64,000 bases of DNA from NCBI GenBank assembly GCA_015075365.1, contig JABTUN010000002.1:372001-436000 (forward strand), given 5' to 3'. Within the stretch, counting starts at the first letter, position 1. The number at the start of each line of letters is the position of its first letter. Under the pieces are notes generated by a model. The model made no database searches. It was not told where the DNA came from and saw nothing but the letters and a program-made list of their open reading frames with translations. This DNA comes from Verrucomicrobiaceae bacterium. GTDB lineage: Bacteria; Verrucomicrobiota; Verrucomicrobiia; Verrucomicrobiales; Verrucomicrobiaceae. Positions 8,996 to 17,442 of this stretch are shown piece by piece. Position numbers and translations under genes: made by a program.

Positions 8996-11782
8996 TCACT
9001 TCAAGCTCAAGATAAACGCCTTCACGTCCGCGAACTCCTGCGGCTTCAGGATGAGGTTCATGGGCGGCATGGGGCTGATTGGCGTGGCGGTGTAGCCTTC
9101 GGCGAGTTTGGCGTTCGGGTTGATGAGGCTTTCGAGGATGTAGGCTTCGTCTTTGCGGCTGGCGATGCCATCGAGAGCGGGGCCGACGGCGCTGCCCTGG
9201 CCTTTGAGGATGTGGCAGTTTTTGCACGCGGCCACAGGGTGCTCCCAGAAGATCTTTTCGCCGCGTTTGATGTCGCCGACGAGCTTGGAGGCGTCGTCTT
9301 CGTTTTCGAGGACGAGCTCGCAGAGCTTCACGTCGTCGAAGTAGATGTCGCCTTTGCCGACGTGGAGGAGGTTGATGCTGGCCTTCGTGCGGTCCTTGCT
9401 GTTGAAGATGACCTCGACTTCGGTCCAGTCCTGGTTGCGGCTGATTTTGGGCGAGGTCTCGGCGCGGCCGATGTGGTCGTTGAGGCTGGCTTTGCCGCGG
9501 AAGGCGTGCGTTTTGATCCAGGCGCTGAGGCGGTATTCGGTGTTCGGTTTGAGCGGCACGTCGGCGAAGTGGCTGGTGTCCGCGTCGTCGCGGGTGATGC
9601 AGCGCATGGCGCGCTTGCCGCTGTGGACCATCTTCGGATCGGTGACGAAGCCCCACTGCGCATCCTTGTTGCCGGGGCGGTTGCCGTAGTCGCGATGTTT
9701 CCAGGTGTCGCCGATGGGTTCTTCAAAGCCGGGGTTGGGTAGGAGGTTGGGGCCTTCTTTGTAGTTCAGGGCCTTGTGCTTCTTGCCGAGCATCTTCGCG
9801 GCCTCGGCGAGCCATTCGTCGCTTTTGACAACAGGATCAACGGCGAGCTTTTTGACGAGCGTTTGGATTTCTGGCGTTGTCGGGAAGTCGGAGAGCTTCA
9901 CGAACGCGGCGAGGCGCGTGTTCAAATCGGGATCAGAGATCACGCCGGAGCCGAAGAAGAGGTCTTGAGCGGCTTTGTCACTGCCGAGGGCACGGATGGC
10001 GTTGCGGCGGAGTTTGGCGTCTTTGGAGATGAGGGCGGCTTGGTGGGTTTTGGCGTCGAGTTTGCCGAGGCCGTGAAGAGTCCATAGAGCATGAACTTTT
10101 TCAGGCACTTGATCAGTATCAGCGCTGAGAAGAACATTTTGAGCACTGATAGCTGCATCTTGGCTTTCAGAGGAGATCAAGAGTCGCTGCGCGGTCACTC
10201 TCTCCGTCAAGTTTCCTGAGCCAAGTGCATTAATTTGAGATTCGATCGTTTTACCGACAAGCAGCTTAGCATCTCCTGGCTTTCCCGCCGCAACGATGCG
10301 GTAAATGCGCCCGCGGCTATGATCCCGCAGGTCATTCTCATGCGCGCCGCCGACGCCGGTGGTCGCCACGAAGCCGCCGCGTTCTTTGCTGGGCGTGGGG
10401 TTGTGCTGGATGATGAAGTTTTGGAAATCAGCCACCCACACCGCGCCATCGGGGCCGACCTCGGCATGCACGGGGCTGTTCCATTCATCGCTGCTGGCGT
10501 AAATGTTGAAGGCATCGAGCGCCTTGTAGCCGGCGCCGTCGGGTTGCACGTCCATGAGCGAGACGACCTTCATTGTGGGCTCGCAGACCATGGCCATGCC
10601 TTGGAAGCGCTTCGGCAAAGCGTTGCTGTAGATGAAGTTCGAGCCTGCGGCGGCGGTGTAGCCGCCGAAGACGTCCACCTGGCGGAAGTTCGGCGTGATG
10701 GTGTGGCAGGTATCGACCACATTGATCTTCTTCGCGGTCATGCCGCGGCTGCCTTCGGCGTAGGCGGTGGCGGGGATGCCGCCGAAGAAGATGGGTGCGC
10801 CATTCGCGGTGCCGCCGAATTGATCACCTGCGTCGTTGGTGCTGTGACCCCACGAATTGTTCGTGAACTGATGCAGGAACTCGAGCGCGCTGCCGTCCGG
10901 CTTGAAGCGATACGTGCCCATGGCGAACTGATGCTGCTTGCCGCCGACGTAGCCCTCGATGCCGCTGTAGCCGACGCAGCCGTAGATCCAGTTGTCGAAG
11001 CCGTAGTGCAGGTTGCTGGCCTGCGCGTGCGTGTCGCGGATGCCCCAGCAGTCCATGATGACCTCGTGTTTGTCGGCTTTGTCATCGCCGTTCGTGTCCT
11101 CGAGGTAGATGAACTTCGGCGGCGCGGCCACGATGATGCCTTTGCGGGCGAAAACGATGCCGGTGGGCAGGTTCAGCTTGTCGGCGAAGACGGTGAATTT
11201 GTCCGCTTTGCCATCGCCATCGGTGTCCTCGCAGATTTTCACGCTGTCCTGGCCCTCGCCGCTTTCTTGAATGCCGTGCGGGTAGTCGCGTGTCTCGACG
11301 ACCCAGCAGCGACCGCGCTCATCCCAGGCGAACGCGATGGGCTTCGCGATGTCCGGCTCCGACGCGAAGAGCTTCAATTCGCAATCCGCCGGCACCTGCG
11401 TCCGCTCCATGCTGCCTTTGGGCGAAAACGGCTTCTGAAAGGTCAGCGGCTCCGGGCGCTTCTCATAGTTCGCGACCTGCGGATGCTTCTCCCGCTGCTC
11501 CGGCTCTCTTTGGGCCAAAAAGGCCTCGTAGGCGGCTTTGCGCTGGGGGGAGAGCTGGGAGAGGATGGCTGCGCGGCTCAGGTCGTCACCCGCTTTGACG
11601 ACGAGGTCATAGGCGGCGTCCACTTTGTCCTTCGCGTAATCAAAGTAGATCGCGTCACGACCGAGATCGCGCATCGCATTGTGCAGCGGAGCGGTGTCGG
11701 CACCGGGCGTGTCGATGTAGAGCACGCGGATAGGATTGGCGGCTGCGGAGATGGCTGCGAGCAGGAACAGGATCGGTTTCAT
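8996..11782 (-). CDS. Secreted DUF7133/PVC heme-domain protein with C-terminal cytochrome c
   Basis: 928 residues with signal peptide MKPILFLLAAISAAANP. Domains in order: a short ThuA-like N-terminal segment (about 18-105), a beta-propeller of the PVC membrane-bound-dehydrogenase (DUF7133) type (about 130-500) with EF-hand-like DTDGDGKADK and DTNGDDKADK loops, HEAT-like helices (about 520-660), a carbohydrate-binding-like jelly roll (about 690-835, starting NLLPNPGFEEP), and a cytochrome c domain with heme site CKNCH near residue 853. This architecture is typical of planctomycete and verrucomicrobial periplasmic proteins thought to oxidise sugars, but the substrate is not known. A stretch near 10080-10260 is clearly more AT-rich than the rest. 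Confidence 0.85.
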   Translation of the reverse strand: MKPILFLLAAISAAANPIRVLYIDTPGADTAPLHNAMRDLGRDAIYFDYAKDKVDAAYDLVVKAGDDLSRAAILSQLSPQRKAAYEAFLAQREPEQREKHPQVANYEKRPEPLTFQKPFSPKGSMERTQVPADCELKLFASEPDIAKPIAFAWDERGRCWVVETRDYPHGIQESGEGQDSVKICEDTDGDGKADKFTVFADKLNLPTGIVFARKGIIVAAPPKFIYLEDTNGDDKADKHEVIMDCWGIRDTHAQASNLHYGFDNWIYGCVGYSGIEGYVGGKQHQFAMGTYRFKPDGSALEFLHQFTNNSWGHSTNDAGDQFGGTANGAPIFFGGIPATAYAEGSRGMTAKKINVVDTCHTITPNFRQVDVFGGYTAAAGSNFIYSNALPKRFQGMAMVCEPTMKVVSLMDVQPDGAGYKALDAFNIYASSDEWNSPVHAEVGPDGAVWVADFQNFIIQHNPTPSKERGGFVATTGVGGAHENDLRDHSRGRIYRIVAAGKPGDAKLLVGKTIESQINALGSGNLTERVTAQRLLISSESQDAAISAQNVLLSADTDQVPEKVHALWTLHGLGKLDAKTHQAALISKDAKLRRNAIRALGSDKAAQDLFFGSGVISDPDLNTRLAAFVKLSDFPTTPEIQTLVKKLAVDPVVKSDEWLAEAAKMLGKKHKALNYKEGPNLLPNPGFEEPIGDTWKHRDYGNRPGNKDAQWGFVTDPKMVHSGKRAMRCITRDDADTSHFADVPLKPNTEYRLSAWIKTHAFRGKASLNDHIGRAETSPKISRNQDWTEVEVIFNSKDRTKASINLLHVGKGDIYFDDVKLCELVLENEDDASKLVGDIKRGEKIFWEHPVAACKNCHILKGQGSAVGPALDGIASRKDEAYILESLINPNAKLAEGYTATPISPMPPMNLILKPQEFADVKAFILSLK

Positions 11783-11945
11783 GGTTGTGTGATCATGTTA
11801 CGGGATCGGCATGCCGCCCGAGCGGACAACTTTTGGGCGAAATCGGCCATCGACCGGCACTGGAGTGACTTTTTTGCCGCCTGCTTTCCCTGTAGCTGCG
11901 GGGTTGCACCCGGCGCGTGCCACGCCATCATCGCGCCCCCTTTCC

Positions 11946-12971
11946 ATGCTCTCCCAACTCGATTCCCTCAAAACCGACGCCCTCGCCGCGCTTGCCGCCG
12001 CGCAGGATGAAGCCGCGCTCGAAGCCGTGCGTGTGAACTTCCTTGGCAAAAAAGGCAGCGTCACCGCGCTCAGCCAGGGCATGAAGGACGTGCCCGTCGA
12101 TCAGAAAAAGGAAGTCGGTGCCAAACTCAACGACGTGCGCACCGCGATTACCGACGGCATCGAGTCAAAGAAACTCGCCCTTCAAGCTGCGCTTGATGCG
12201 AAAGCCGTGGAAGGCATCGACATCACGCTGCCGGGCCGTCCGGGCACGGGAAATGGTGCGCTGCATCCGCTCACGCAGATCCGCGATCTCGCCATCCGCA
12301 CGCTGCGTCGCCTCGGCTTCATTTTGGCCGAGGGACCGGAGATCGAGACCGAATTCCACTGCTTCGACGCGTTGAACACGCCCGCTGATCATCCCGCCCG
12401 CAACGAAAAGGACACCTTCTACCTCCCCGATGGCCGCCTGCTGCGCACACACACCTCCAGCGTGCAGATCCGCACGATGGAAGCCGCGAAGTCGCTGCCC
12501 ATCCGCATCATCGCCCCCGGTGCCGCGTATCGCCGCGATGAAATCGACGCCACGCACCTCAGCGTCTTCAACCAGCTCGAAGGCCTTTACGTTTCCAACG
12601 ACGTGAGCCTCGCCGACCTCAAAGGCACGCTCGAAGCCTTCTTCCGCGAGATTTTCGGCCCCAACACCGCCGTGCGCTTCCGCCCGCACTTCTTCCCGTT
12701 CACGGAGCCGAGCTTCGAGATCGACGTGAAACTCGAAGCGAAGGGCAAAGACGCCCGCTGGATCGAAATCGCCGGCTGCGGCATCGTCGATCCCGCCGTC
12801 TTCACCGCCGTGAACAAATCCCGCGGCGACAACCTCTTCGATCCCGAGACCACCACCGGCTTCGCCTTCGGCCTCGGCCTCGACCGCCTCGCGATGATCC
12901 TCCACAGCATCACCGACATCCGTCACCTCATCGAAAACGACGTCCGCTTCCTACAACAGTTCGCGGCCTGA
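11946..12971 (+). CDS. pheS: Phenylalanyl-tRNA synthetase alpha subunit
   Basis: 341 residues, the usual bacterial length. It charges tRNA-Phe as an alpha2beta2 enzyme with PheT. The start is the ATG giving MLSQLDSLKTDAL; the frame is open for 45 codons upstream, but that stretch is not PheS-like. N-terminal coiled-coil (about 1-90), then the class II core: motif 2 region DHPARNEKDTFYL and LRTHTSSVQIRTM, and motif 3 GFAFGLGLDRLAMI near the end. pheT follows 81 bp downstream, with a large palindrome in the gap. Confidence 0.96.
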   Translation: MLSQLDSLKTDALAALAAAQDEAALEAVRVNFLGKKGSVTALSQGMKDVPVDQKKEVGAKLNDVRTAITDGIESKKLALQAALDAKAVEGIDITLPGRPGTGNGALHPLTQIRDLAIRTLRRLGFILAEGPEIETEFHCFDALNTPADHPARNEKDTFYLPDGRLLRTHTSSVQIRTMEAAKSLPIRIIAPGAAYRRDEIDATHLSVFNQLEGLYVSNDVSLADLKGTLEAFFREIFGPNTAVRFRPHFFPFTEPSFEIDVKLEAKGKDARWIEIAGCGIVDPAVFTAVNKSRGDNLFDPETTTGFAFGLGLDRLAMILHSITDIRHLIENDVRFLQQFAA

Positions 12972-12973
12972 TC

Positions 12974-13036
12974 ATCGACAGAAGAATGGGGACAGCAGAA
13001 TGTCCCGGATTCTTCTGTCCCCATTCTCCTGTCGAT
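12974..13036. repeat. 63-bp palindrome between pheS and pheT, heptamer-phased
   Basis: Arms 12974-12995 and 13015-13036 are 22-bp inverted repeats with a single mismatch. Inside the 19-nt loop, AGAAT and ATTCT can pair again. Read from the left, the arm is heptamers in register: ACAGAAG, AATGGGG, ACAGCAG, AATGTCC. Read from the right on the other strand it is ACAGGAG, AATGGGG, ACAGAAG, AATCCGG. There is no T-run, so this is not a standard terminator; it sits in the middle of an operon. Confidence 0.9.
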
Positions 13037-13052
13037 TCTTAACTTTCCCGTC

Positions 13053-15452
13053 ATGCAAGTCTCCCTCTCCTGGCTCAGCACTCATCTCGATCTCAGCAGC
13101 TACACCGTTCCGCAGCTCTCGGATCTCCTCACCTTCGCCGGTGTCGAGGTCGAGGGCATCGAAGAACGCGGTGTGACCACCGACAAGGTCGTCGTGGCGC
13201 AGATCGAGTCCTTCGTGCAGCACCCGAATGCAGACAAACTCAGCGTCTGCCAGGTCAACGACGGCACCGGCATTCGCCAGATCGTCTGTGGCGCGAAGAA
13301 CTTCAAAGCGGGCGACAAAGTGCCGCTCGCGCTGCCTGGAGCCGTTTTGCCCGGCGGATTCACCATCAAAGAAGGCAAACTCCGCGACGTGGCGAGCCTC
13401 GGCATGATGTGCAGCGGCAAAGAACTCGGCCTCGGCGACGACCACAGCGGCCTGCTCATCCTCGATGCCGAAACGACTATCGGCACGCCCTTCAACCAGC
13501 TCGTACCTTCCGATGTCGTCTTCGACCTCGAGATCACACCGAACCGCCCCGACCTCCTCAGCCATCTCGGCCTCGCCCGCGAGCTCAGCGCCCTCACCGG
13601 CATCCCGCTCAAAGGCCAACGCGACTACGCGAAGACCTCGACGAAATCGAAAGCCGCCGCGGACGATCAAGTCGCGCTCAAAGCGACCGATGTGTGCCCG
13701 CTTTACACCGCACGCCTCATCAAAGGCGTCAAAGTCGGCCCCAGCCCTGAGTGGTTGCGCCGCCGCCTCGAAAGCATCGGCCTGCGTCCCATCAACAGCA
13801 TCGTGGACATCACGAACTTCGTCATGATGGAGATGGGCCAGTCGCTGCATTGCTTCGACCTCGACAAGCTCCACGGCGGCATCGTCGTGCGAAACGCCAG
13901 CGAAGGTGAGCAGATGCTCGCACTCGACGGCCAGACCTACACGCTGCTGGCCGACGACCTCGTCATCGCCGATCAGAAACGCGCCGTCGCCATCGCCGGC
14001 GTCATGGGTGGTGAAGAAACCGGCGTCACCGAAGCCACCACCAACGTGCTCCTCGAAGCCGCGTGGTTCACACCTTCAAACATCCGCCGCACCTCCCGCC
14101 GGCTCGGCCTCAGCAGCGACAGCAGCTACCGTTTCGAGCGCGGCATCGACCCGCAACAAGTCGCCGGCGGCTCCGAACTCGCCACCAAGCTCATCCTCTC
14201 CATCGCCGGCGGCACTGCGGAGGATGTGCTGCACGTCGCAGGTGAAGCGCCCGCTTTGACCGGCGAGGTCACACTCGACGAAGACCGCGCCCGCAAGCTC
14301 CTCGGCACGCCCGATCTCACCGGCGACGAAATTCACGCCATCCTCGAAAAGCTCGGCCTCGGCAAAAAAGCCGCCACGAAGCACGAGAGCCGCTGGCACA
14401 TCCCCAGCTATCGCGCCGATTTGCAGCGCCCCGTTGATCTCATCGAGGAAATCGCCCGCGTCATCGGACTCGACCGCGTTCCATCCAAAATGACCGCCGT
14501 CGCCGTGCCCAGCGATGCCACGGATCGCGCTTACGATTTCGCCATGACCATCCGTCAGGCCTTGGTCAATCGCGGCTGCTTTGAAGCGCAAACGCTCCGC
14601 CTCATCGCCGATGCGCAACTGCCCGACACCCTCGGCGGCGGCACCGGCGTCGCCGTGAAAAATCCGCTCAGCGAAGACCACACCACGCTGCGCCCCAGCA
14701 TCATCCCAGGCCTCATCGCCACCGCCGCGCTGAACATCCGCCAGGGCGCCGACCGTCTGCGCTTCTTCGAGCTAGGCCGCGTCTTCCTCAAACTCCCGAA
14801 CGGCAACAGCCGCGAGGAAGAACGCCTCGCCATACTCATCAGCGGCCCCGTCAGCCCCTCAAGCTGGCACGCCCGCACACCGCAGGCTGCCGACATCCAT
14901 GAGTTGATGGGCATCATTACCAATCTGCCCGGCCTCAGCCGCGTCAGCATCGAGCCGAAAGCCGTCAAAGAATCCCCCGCGAACTTCCTGCTCACCAGCG
15001 AACTCCGCGCCGGCAATCGCAACCTCGGCTGGATCGCTCAACTGCATCCTTCACGCGCCCGCGACATCAGCGCCCGTCATCCCGTCTATGTCGCTGAACT
15101 GCTCCTCAGCGCCCTGCGCCAAGGCAGCACCGGCCCCGCGAAGTTCGAGGAACTCCCGCGCTTCCCTGGCATGACCCGCGACGTCGCCATGGAAGTCCCC
15201 GCCGACCTCCCCCACGCCAAAGTGGCCGCCTTCTTCGCCAGCCAGAAAGAGCCCCTCTTCATCGCCAGCGAAGTCTTCGACGTCTTCACCGACCCCACCG
15301 GCCAAAAAATCGCCAAGGATCGCAAATCCATCGCCTGGACCCTCACCTACCGCAGCCCCGAAAAGACCCTCGAAACCGCCGAAGTCGATGCCGCCCACCA
15401 GCGCATCCTCGCCGCGCTTGAGAAGGCCCTTCCGGCCACGGTGCGGCGGTGA
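13053..15452 (+). CDS. pheT: Phenylalanyl-tRNA synthetase beta subunit
   Basis: 799 residues, full length. Domains: N-terminal EMAP-like tRNA-binding OB fold (about 40-150, with VVAQIESFVQHPNADKLSVC), the B3/B4 editing domain (around 215-375, with SIVDITNFVMMEMGQSLHCF), B5, a catalytic-like core, and a C-terminal ferredoxin-fold anticodon-binding domain (about 700-795, starting ELPRFPGMTRDVAMEV). Forms an operon with pheS. The upstream ATG follows TTTCCCGTC with no Shine-Dalgarno. Confidence 0.96.
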   Translation: MQVSLSWLSTHLDLSSYTVPQLSDLLTFAGVEVEGIEERGVTTDKVVVAQIESFVQHPNADKLSVCQVNDGTGIRQIVCGAKNFKAGDKVPLALPGAVLPGGFTIKEGKLRDVASLGMMCSGKELGLGDDHSGLLILDAETTIGTPFNQLVPSDVVFDLEITPNRPDLLSHLGLARELSALTGIPLKGQRDYAKTSTKSKAAADDQVALKATDVCPLYTARLIKGVKVGPSPEWLRRRLESIGLRPINSIVDITNFVMMEMGQSLHCFDLDKLHGGIVVRNASEGEQMLALDGQTYTLLADDLVIADQKRAVAIAGVMGGEETGVTEATTNVLLEAAWFTPSNIRRTSRRLGLSSDSSYRFERGIDPQQVAGGSELATKLILSIAGGTAEDVLHVAGEAPALTGEVTLDEDRARKLLGTPDLTGDEIHAILEKLGLGKKAATKHESRWHIPSYRADLQRPVDLIEEIARVIGLDRVPSKMTAVAVPSDATDRAYDFAMTIRQALVNRGCFEAQTLRLIADAQLPDTLGGGTGVAVKNPLSEDHTTLRPSIIPGLIATAALNIRQGADRLRFFELGRVFLKLPNGNSREEERLAILISGPVSPSSWHARTPQAADIHELMGIITNLPGLSRVSIEPKAVKESPANFLLTSELRAGNRNLGWIAQLHPSRARDISARHPVYVAELLLSALRQGSTGPAKFEELPRFPGMTRDVAMEVPADLPHAKVAAFFASQKEPLFIASEVFDVFTDPTGQKIAKDRKSIAWTLTYRSPEKTLETAEVDAAHQRILAALEKALPATVRR

Positions 15453-15463
15453 TGAGTTTTGCT

Positions 15464-15751
15464 TCAATGCGAAGACCACGATTTCTCCAGAGCTCTCTGT
15501 GCTGCCAGGGCTACATACGACTGTGCTCCCCAACCTGCGGTGATCCAGATTAAGCTTTGCTTGGCCGTGAGGTCATTAGGCCATGCCGACTCAAGGGCTT
15601 TGATAGCGCACAGCACCTCATCCTCGGCCTCTCTGCTTCGCTCTGACTGATCGCGAACGAAGTCTAGAATTGAGTCTCGCGCCTTGGCATCGGCAGGCCA
15701 CCCTTCAGCCAGCAATTCGATCGCCGTTCGGCGCAAAATGGAGCAAGGTTC
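15464..15751 (-). pseudogene. C-terminal remnant of a HEAT-like repeat gene cut by an IS
   Basis: The 90 residues from 15736 show two copies of one repeat: AIELLAEGWPADAKARDSIL and AIKALESAWPNDLTAKQSLI. This W-P/N-D helical repeat recalls the HEAT-like arrays at the C-termini of NACHT and similar proteins. The only start is a TTG, and the frame stays open upstream into the inverted repeat of the IS element at 15752, so the gene has probably lost its 5' part. Convergent with pheT, 11 bp apart. The parent function is not recoverable from what is left. Confidence 0.5.
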
Positions 15752-16014
15752 TGCTCCGTCCCCCTCTTGATTGGACAGGTGATAAGCTTCCGAACTGATC
15801 CAAGATCAGGCATACATCCACCCCGCGCAGAAGCTGTGAAGGCGCAGCGCAGGTCCGTCGAGCGTAGCGAGACGAGGCCGCAGCGTAGCCGCAACAGAGC
15901 TTCTGCGCGGTCGCCGCCCCTCCCACTTGTCGCTGTTCACCCTCAACCCGGAGCCTTCGCCGCGAGTGTTTGAAGCCGCCATCACTACTCCCGCCGTCGA
16001 GATCGAAACCGATG

Positions 16015-16325
16015 CCGACAGTCCGCAACGCTGACCGCGAAGCGCAAGGCGCCCTCGTCATCGACATCCTCCAAGGCAAGACCACTGCCGCGGAGGCTGC
16101 TCGCCAGCACGCGCTGACTCTCGCCGAGGTCGAGGCAGTGGAAGGAGGACTTCATCACCCAGGGCACTGAGGCCCTGCGCAGTCATCCGCGCGATTCTCG
16201 CCCAGCAGTTCGAGGCTCGCGAGAAGACCCTGCTGGCCAAGGTCGGCGAGCCACCCCGCATGTGGACGTTTTAAAAAAGCTCATCGCTACTTGGGCAAGG
16301 ACTTGCCGGAAGGGATCTCGTGGTA
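16015..16325 (+). pseudogene. IS3 orfA (helix-turn-helix) relic, frameshifted
   Basis: Starts MPTVRNADREAQG and reads LQGKTTAAEAARQHALTLAE, a transposase helix-turn-helix. At about 16135 an extra base turns the expected EAWKEDFITQGTEALRS into EAVEGGLHHPGH and a stop; the correct frame resumes on the other side. Further on, another frame gives VLKKAHRYLGKDLPEGIS, the usual orfA end, before a TAG at 16323-16325. It cannot make a functional protein without several repairs. Confidence 0.72.
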
Positions 16326-17185
16326 GCCATGCAAAACCAACTTCTCCACCGGATCCCCGCCGGTGCCTGTGAGCGTGCTGTGCCGTCCTCGGCGTGGCAC
16401 GCCCACCACCTATTACCAGCCGCATGGACGCCTACCTCGAACTGCGGTGCGATCCCGCGTGCGTCGAGGCCATCCGTGCGGTGATCGAGGCCTCATCCCA
16501 TCTATGGCGTGCGCATGACTCATGCCTGTCTCAACCAAAGGCCAGGGCATGATCGTCAACCGCAAGAAGGTCCACCGCATCATGCGCCTGCACGCTGGAT
16601 TATGCATGGCAGCGCCGCATCGGCCGCCGTCCGCGCGTGCAGCACCTCAAATCCATCGCCGCAGCCCCCAACCAGCGTTGGGCCACCGACATCGCCACTG
16701 TGGACTGCGGGCGCGCGACGGCTGGTGCGCCTTCGTGCCGGTCGTCGACTGCTCGCTCGCGTGAAGTCCTCGGCTGGATCGCGCACGCACCCGAGCCCAG
16801 CACCGCCGAGCGTGCGCTGGAAGAGGCCTGCTGCACTGCTTCGGCACCACTCGAGGCGTCTCCATCAGGACTCACCTTGCGCCGATAACGGCCTTGTCTT
16901 CGGCTCACGAGCCTATTTCGCGCCCTCGTGCGCGACTACGGCCGCAGCATAATACATCGCCTCTACACGCCTGAGCAAAACGGCCTGTGCGAGCGCTTCA
17001 TCCGCACCTTCAAAGAGGAATGCGCCTGGCAGCACCGCTTTGATAACCTCACCGCCGCACGCGCGACGGTCGCCAGATACATCGAACACTACAACACCCA
17101 GCGCACCCACTCCGCCCTCAACTACAACACCCCACGCCAAACCTACCTCACCCTATGCAACCCACCCCATCAACAAGCCGCCTGA
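16326..17185 (+). pseudogene. IS3 orfB (DDE transposase) relic, multiple frameshifts
   Basis: Joining frames recovers a normal IS3 orfB: YGVRMTHACLNQ, MIVNRKKVHRIMRLH, NQRWATDIATVDCGR (first Asp), REVLGWIAH, DNGLVFGSRAYFA (second Asp) and TPEQNGLCERFIRTFKEE (Glu), ending HSALNYNTPRQTYLTLC. The last 85 residues (16928-17185) are in a single frame, but everything before needs at least four frame changes. The DDE residues survive in pieces, so the element is dead and decaying mainly through indels. Confidence 0.82.
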
Positions 17186-17362
17186 ACAACACTGGCTCTT
17201 GTCCAACTTTGAGGGGAGCACTACAGTTTTTCAGCAGCATGTTAGGGGCTGGCCCCCGGGAAGGAGCCGCTGGAAGGACGGATCAGCCCCATTCGCTTTC
17301 CACCTGCTTCTCAGAGGCTTCCGGTCTGCCCTGGGGACGCCATTCTGTCAGCCAGTTGCACC

Positions 17363-17392
17363 CTGACGTCATTTCCTCTGACGTCATTTCCT
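17363..17392. repeat. Perfect tandem 15-bp duplication
   Basis: CTGACGTCATTTCCT occurs twice back to back (17363-17377 and 17378-17392). Each copy contains the palindrome TGACGTCA. It lies in the 222-bp gap (17221-17442) between the IS right end and the HEAT gene stop, in which I see no gene. Confidence 0.85.
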
Positions 17393-17442
17393 GCTGACAC
17401 CGGCGTCGTGAGGCGGCGGGAATGGAGTGAGAGGCGTTGCGT

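Larger units (their letters stand above)
15752..17220 (+). mobile_element. Degenerate IS3-family insertion sequence
   Basis: About 1.47 kb bounded by imperfect terminal inverted repeats. The left end starts TGCTCCGTCCCCCTC and reaches TTGGACA near 15771. The right end at 17199-17220 reads TTGTCCAACTTTGAGGGGAG, which in reverse complement also starts TGCTCC and contains TTGGACA. Inside are relics of orfA and orfB in the usual order. The flanks (TTC on the left, CTA on the right) show no clear target duplication. The element has destroyed the start of the HEAT-like gene on its left. Confidence 0.82.

Noticed and set aside
11783..11945. Possible T-box or Phe leader upstream of pheS
   Set aside because: No T-box sequence, no short Phe-rich leader ORF and no terminator/antiterminator pair could be seen.
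10235..12010. A 591-codon plus-strand frame running into the pheS start
   Set aside because: It is antisense to the DUF7133/cytochrome gene and its composition is that of a shadow frame.
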